DNA of 8,175 bases, taken from assembly GCA_031277155.1 (NCBI GenBank), contig JAITMW010000136.1:1-8175 (forward strand), given 5' to 3'. The notes under the pieces are model-generated. The model was not told the origin of the DNA. It searched no databases and was given only the letters and a program-made list of their open reading frames with translations. Every line of letters starts with the position of its first letter. The stretch's first letter is position 1. The translations under genes were made by a program, and so were the position numbers. Positions 5,742 through 8,175 of this stretch are shown here, one piece after another. Source of the stretch: Clostridiales bacterium. GTDB taxonomy: Bacteria > Bacillota > Clostridia > Lachnospirales > WRAX01.

Positions 5742-7646
5742 TTACCTGGCGGCAATAACATTCGCCCGCATTATGATAACTTCGCCCTGCCTGTATCCGC
5801 TGTTGACTGTCTTTATAATCTCGCCTTTTTTAAAGCCTTCGCTTTCTTCAGCCATCAGCACCTCATTTTCCTTGGGGTTGAAAGCGTCATGGGCCGCGGG
5901 AACAATTTTTTCCACGCCATATTTCGCCAAAATGTCGCCTGTGCGTTTATATTGGCCGTCAATTTCCGCCACAAACCCCAGCAAACAGCCGTCTTCGCTT
6001 TCACGCAGGCGCGACACGGAATAATACATAATCTCCTCAAAAGTTGACAATTCGTAAAAGAGGCTGTCGCGCTTAAAAGCCAGCATCCTCTTTTCCAGCC
6101 TTTTGGTCGTCTTCGCCAGCACCTTTCCAAGATTTTTTTTATGTTCGTCAAAGCCCTTTTGCTCCAACGCCGTCTCTGCCAGCCGCTTTACAATTTTGGC
6201 TCCGCTTTTTTCCTCTTTGCCTAATGGCAGCAGATTTTCTATGATGTATGCCAAAAACAAATCCGCCGCTTCGGGCACCATGGTTATTTCGCGCTGCAAA
6301 AAAGCCCCAAAAAGCTCCGTCGTGTCCTTATCAAAGGTTTCAACGGCTTCATTAAGGCTCTCGATTTTAATTGAAATGGTCTCCGCCACACCTTTGACGA
6401 TGTCCTTCTCGTCGCAATTGTCCAGATGTTCGCTGTTTTCGTTGTAAAATTCCAAGATGCCCCCAAGGCATTGGGCGATGTCGCTGGACATCATCATCAA
6501 TATCGAAGCCGCCTTTTTGTTATGATAAATCGCGTGCAGGACAAGTTTGTCGGAATACATCTTCAGCCTTGCTTTGACAAAATCTGCTGTCGCGCCCAAA
6601 AAAGCGGTTTGCGCCTTGACAAAGCTCTGCCTCATGGTTTCAAAAATCGTCGGCAAATCCTTGCCAAAAGGCGTTATTTCGTCGAAGGACGCAACAAAAT
6701 CTTCTTCGCTCTCTACGTCCATCACAACCTTCCCCATATTTTCGCGATTGCGCGCGGCAGATTCATTAAACAGCCGCTCTATGCGGTCAACTTCGCCGCT
6801 TTCGCGCTGATGCGCCTCCCGCAGCACATTAAGGGCCTCTTCCAACACATCGGCCTCGGCCCGTGTCGCCAGCCCTTCCGAATTTGCCTTCTCCAAGGCC
6901 ATCACCTGCACAACAACAATTTGCCGCAAAAGGTCTTGCTCTTCCTTTAGCAGCTCGTTATAATACGACACATTTTGACGCTCCGAAAGGTCGTTTAAAT
7001 TCACCAGAGCCAGCTTCACCGCCGAAATATATGTGCCGTAAAAATCCCGCGCGCTGCGGCTTTTGGCATCGTCGGCAATCTTTGCGCAAATGTCCCGCAC
7101 ATCCTCAAAGCCAATTTCCTCCATGGCCAGCAGCTTTTGCCTGATTGCAAAGCCCTCATTTTCAGCGCAGCTGTCCGAAATTTGCTTTGTGATGCTGTCT
7201 ATTTGCTCTGCCGCCGCCACAATAATCCTGGACACAATCTCCTTTTTCTCGGCCTGCACAGGATTGGCAAAGCTGTCCTTTTCGGATATGGCCATCAGGC
7301 GCGACATCAGCACCTCGTAAATGCCGTCCCAAATCTCCTTCACAGGCAGGGATGTGACGGGCCGTTCGGCATCCAGATAAATCTCCACCACCCGCCTATA
7401 GGCGTCGATGAGGCGCATATAGGCCTCATAAATTTCGGTATCATAAGAGGACAGGGCTTCGTCGTTGCCGCAGGCCGTGTTAATTTTTTCCACCACAAGG
7501 TATTTCAGGCCGCGAAAAACATCCGCCCGCGCCGCATCCACCAGCTTGTCGATGATGGATACGGCGTCAATCCATTTGCCAAATATCTTGCCTTCGATTT
7601 TTAAACTTTCAGATTTTTTGCCTTTGGCCACATTTTCACATCCCAA
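5742..7646 (-). CDS. Large helical protein with C-terminal GrpE-like nucleotide-exchange domain
   Basis: A protein of 634 residues with no signal peptide or membrane segment. The last 68 residues read like the GrpE beta-wing: ILAKYGVEKI (572-581), DAFNPKENEVLMAEES (587-602) and NSGYRQGEVIIMRANVIAAR (615-634), matching L.k.GVe.i, FdP..HeAv...e and GY...d.viRpA.V.V of GrpE. Helices just before (from about residue 510, including FYELSTFEEIMYYSVSRL) may correspond to the GrpE helical bundle. GrpE itself is only ~200 residues; the ~500 residues ahead are charged, helix-rich, have no domain I recognise and could mediate oligomerisation or client binding. GrpE releases ADP from Hsp70, so its place between Hsp70 genes argues that it serves them. 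The start is uncertain: TTG 7646, five bases after the upstream TAA, has no good ribosome site; in-frame GTG 7631 with a weak GGGA upstream is an alternative. Confidence 0.85.
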   Translation of the reverse strand: MGCENVAKGKKSESLKIEGKIFGKWIDAVSIIDKLVDAARADVFRGLKYLVVEKINTACGNDEALSSYDTEIYEAYMRLIDAYRRVVEIYLDAERPVTSLPVKEIWDGIYEVLMSRLMAISEKDSFANPVQAEKKEIVSRIIVAAAEQIDSITKQISDSCAENEGFAIRQKLLAMEEIGFEDVRDICAKIADDAKSRSARDFYGTYISAVKLALVNLNDLSERQNVSYYNELLKEEQDLLRQIVVVQVMALEKANSEGLATRAEADVLEEALNVLREAHQRESGEVDRIERLFNESAARNRENMGKVVMDVESEEDFVASFDEITPFGKDLPTIFETMRQSFVKAQTAFLGATADFVKARLKMYSDKLVLHAIYHNKKAASILMMMSSDIAQCLGGILEFYNENSEHLDNCDEKDIVKGVAETISIKIESLNEAVETFDKDTTELFGAFLQREITMVPEAADLFLAYIIENLLPLGKEEKSGAKIVKRLAETALEQKGFDEHKKNLGKVLAKTTKRLEKRMLAFKRDSLFYELSTFEEIMYYSVSRLRESEDGCLLGFVAEIDGQYKRTGDILAKYGVEKIVPAAHDAFNPKENEVLMAEESEGFKKGEIIKTVNSGYRQGEVIIMRANVIAAR

Positions 7647-7650
7647 CGAT

Positions 7651-8175
7651 TTAATACAATTCGTCCACGGACAGCTCCGTCACCAGACCGTCCACGCTGG
7701 TAGACTTCGCCGTCACTTTCAGCATATTATCCTGCCCGACGCTGAAAATAACCTTTACCTTCTCCTTGCCCTTGGGCGCCGCCGGTATGCCGCGCAGGCT
7801 GGTGCCCGCCAGGCGCTTCATGCCGGGGCGGCTTACCTGCTGCACCTCTCCCATTGCGCCGGGTTCGGTATTTTCGTACACCACAATGGCCATAGAGGGC
7901 ACATTGTCAAAATTGGTGGTCAAAAGCTCTCCGGCCTCAACAACCAGGCCCTCCCGGGGTATGTCCAAGCCGGCGGGCACAATTTCCATAAAGCGGCGTC
8001 CCACAATTTCAAGGCCCAGCGGGTGTATCGTGCGCTCTTGCACCGTCGGCCCTTTCACGGTGGGCATCATAATCATATTGCAATAATACGCGGCGCCCTG
8101 GGATATGGACAGCGCCGGGCTTATCTTTGATTTAAACGGCTCTTTGCCAAATTTTTCCGTGATTTTGCGCTCTAC
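7651..8175 (-). CDS. Hsp70 family chaperone, C-terminal part, N-terminus outside window
   Basis: The frame is open from the window edge, giving 174 visible residues before TAA at 7651-7653. The first ~35 residues are the end of a nucleotide-binding domain (KFGKEPFKSKISPALSISQG then AAYY, the position of DP..AVA.GAA in DnaK). Next comes a substrate-binding beta domain: IHPLGLEIVGRRFMEIVPAG, IPREGLVVEAGELLTTNFDN, SMAIVVYENTEPGAMGEVQQ, and SLRGIPAAPKGKEKVKVIFS with QDNMLKVTAKS, matching the G.P.AP.G...I.V.F..D.NG.L.V.A pattern. The protein stops at TELSVDELY directly after this domain, so it has no helical lid. An internal ATG at 8076 is not the start; homology continues upstream through the edge. 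The next gene starts four to twenty bases after the stop, so they form one transcription unit. Its beta domain is closer to DnaK than those of the Hsp70s at 2521-5717. Confidence 0.92.
   Translation of the reverse strand, partial: VERKITEKFGKEPFKSKISPALSISQGAAYYCNMIMMPTVKGPTVQERTIHPLGLEIVGRRFMEIVPAGLDIPREGLVVEAGELLTTNFDNVPSMAIVVYENTEPGAMGEVQQVSRPGMKRLAGTSLRGIPAAPKGKEKVKVIFSVGQDNMLKVTAKSTSVDGLVTELSVDELY

Noticed and set aside
7651..8076. Short protein starting at ATG 8076
   Set aside because: The same frame is open to the window edge, and the residues before this ATG continue the Hsp70 homology, including SISQGAAYY. The ATG is internal.
7465..8130. 221-codon open frame on the plus strand
   Set aside because: It is antisense to the GrpE-domain gene and the upstream Hsp70. 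It is histidine- and alanine-rich in the manner of shadow frames, with no recognisable domain or fitting ribosome site.

Overview
The window is a dense run of genes that all lie on the minus strand, so transcription goes from position 8175 towards 1. Strong GGAGG-type ribosome binding sites, many ATGA or near-zero junctions, and a RelE/HEPN-MNT style accessory cluster suggest a bacterium, perhaps an anaerobic Firmicutes-like lineage. The sequence alone does not fix the taxon. The Hsp70 genes are fairly GC-rich (39 of 60 bases are G/C in 3121-3180), whereas the small-gene island in the middle is AT-rich (18 of 60 in 1741-1800).

In transcription order the layout is as follows. (1) The C-terminal part of an Hsp70 without a lid domain (8175-7651, N-terminus outside the window). 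(2) A 634-residue, mostly helical protein whose last ~70 residues, and probably ~120, form a GrpE nucleotide-exchange domain (7646-5742). (3) A divergent 518-residue Hsp70-like protein with damaged phosphate-binding loops (5717-4161). (4) A 547-residue Hsp70 with intact ATPase motifs and no lid (4164-2521), overlapping the previous gene by ATGA. (5) A decayed HEPN/MNT pair: an HI0074-type protein that has lost its middle (2524-2288) and a frameshifted nucleotidyltransferase (2301-1946). (6) A RelE/ParE-like toxin with an altered C-terminus (1955-1728). (7) A ~104-bp imperfect palindrome (1643-1746). (8) A small antitoxin-like protein (1608-1339). (9) A canonical Hsp70 (1337 to 1, C-terminus outside the window).

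The main point of interest is the chaperone locus. Four Hsp70 homologues of clearly different type are clustered with a single GrpE-domain protein that carries a very large unrecognised helical region. The inferred picture is a dedicated Hsp70 system in which the GrpE fusion exchanges nucleotide on one or more of the neighbouring Hsp70s, and the degenerate Hsp70 acts as a non-hydrolysing partner or scaffold. No J-domain gene is visible in the window. The low-GC toxin-antitoxin island looks like a later insertion that is now eroding. No tRNA, rRNA, CRISPR array, transposase or convincing terminator was seen, and no gene-free stretch exceeds 300 bases.
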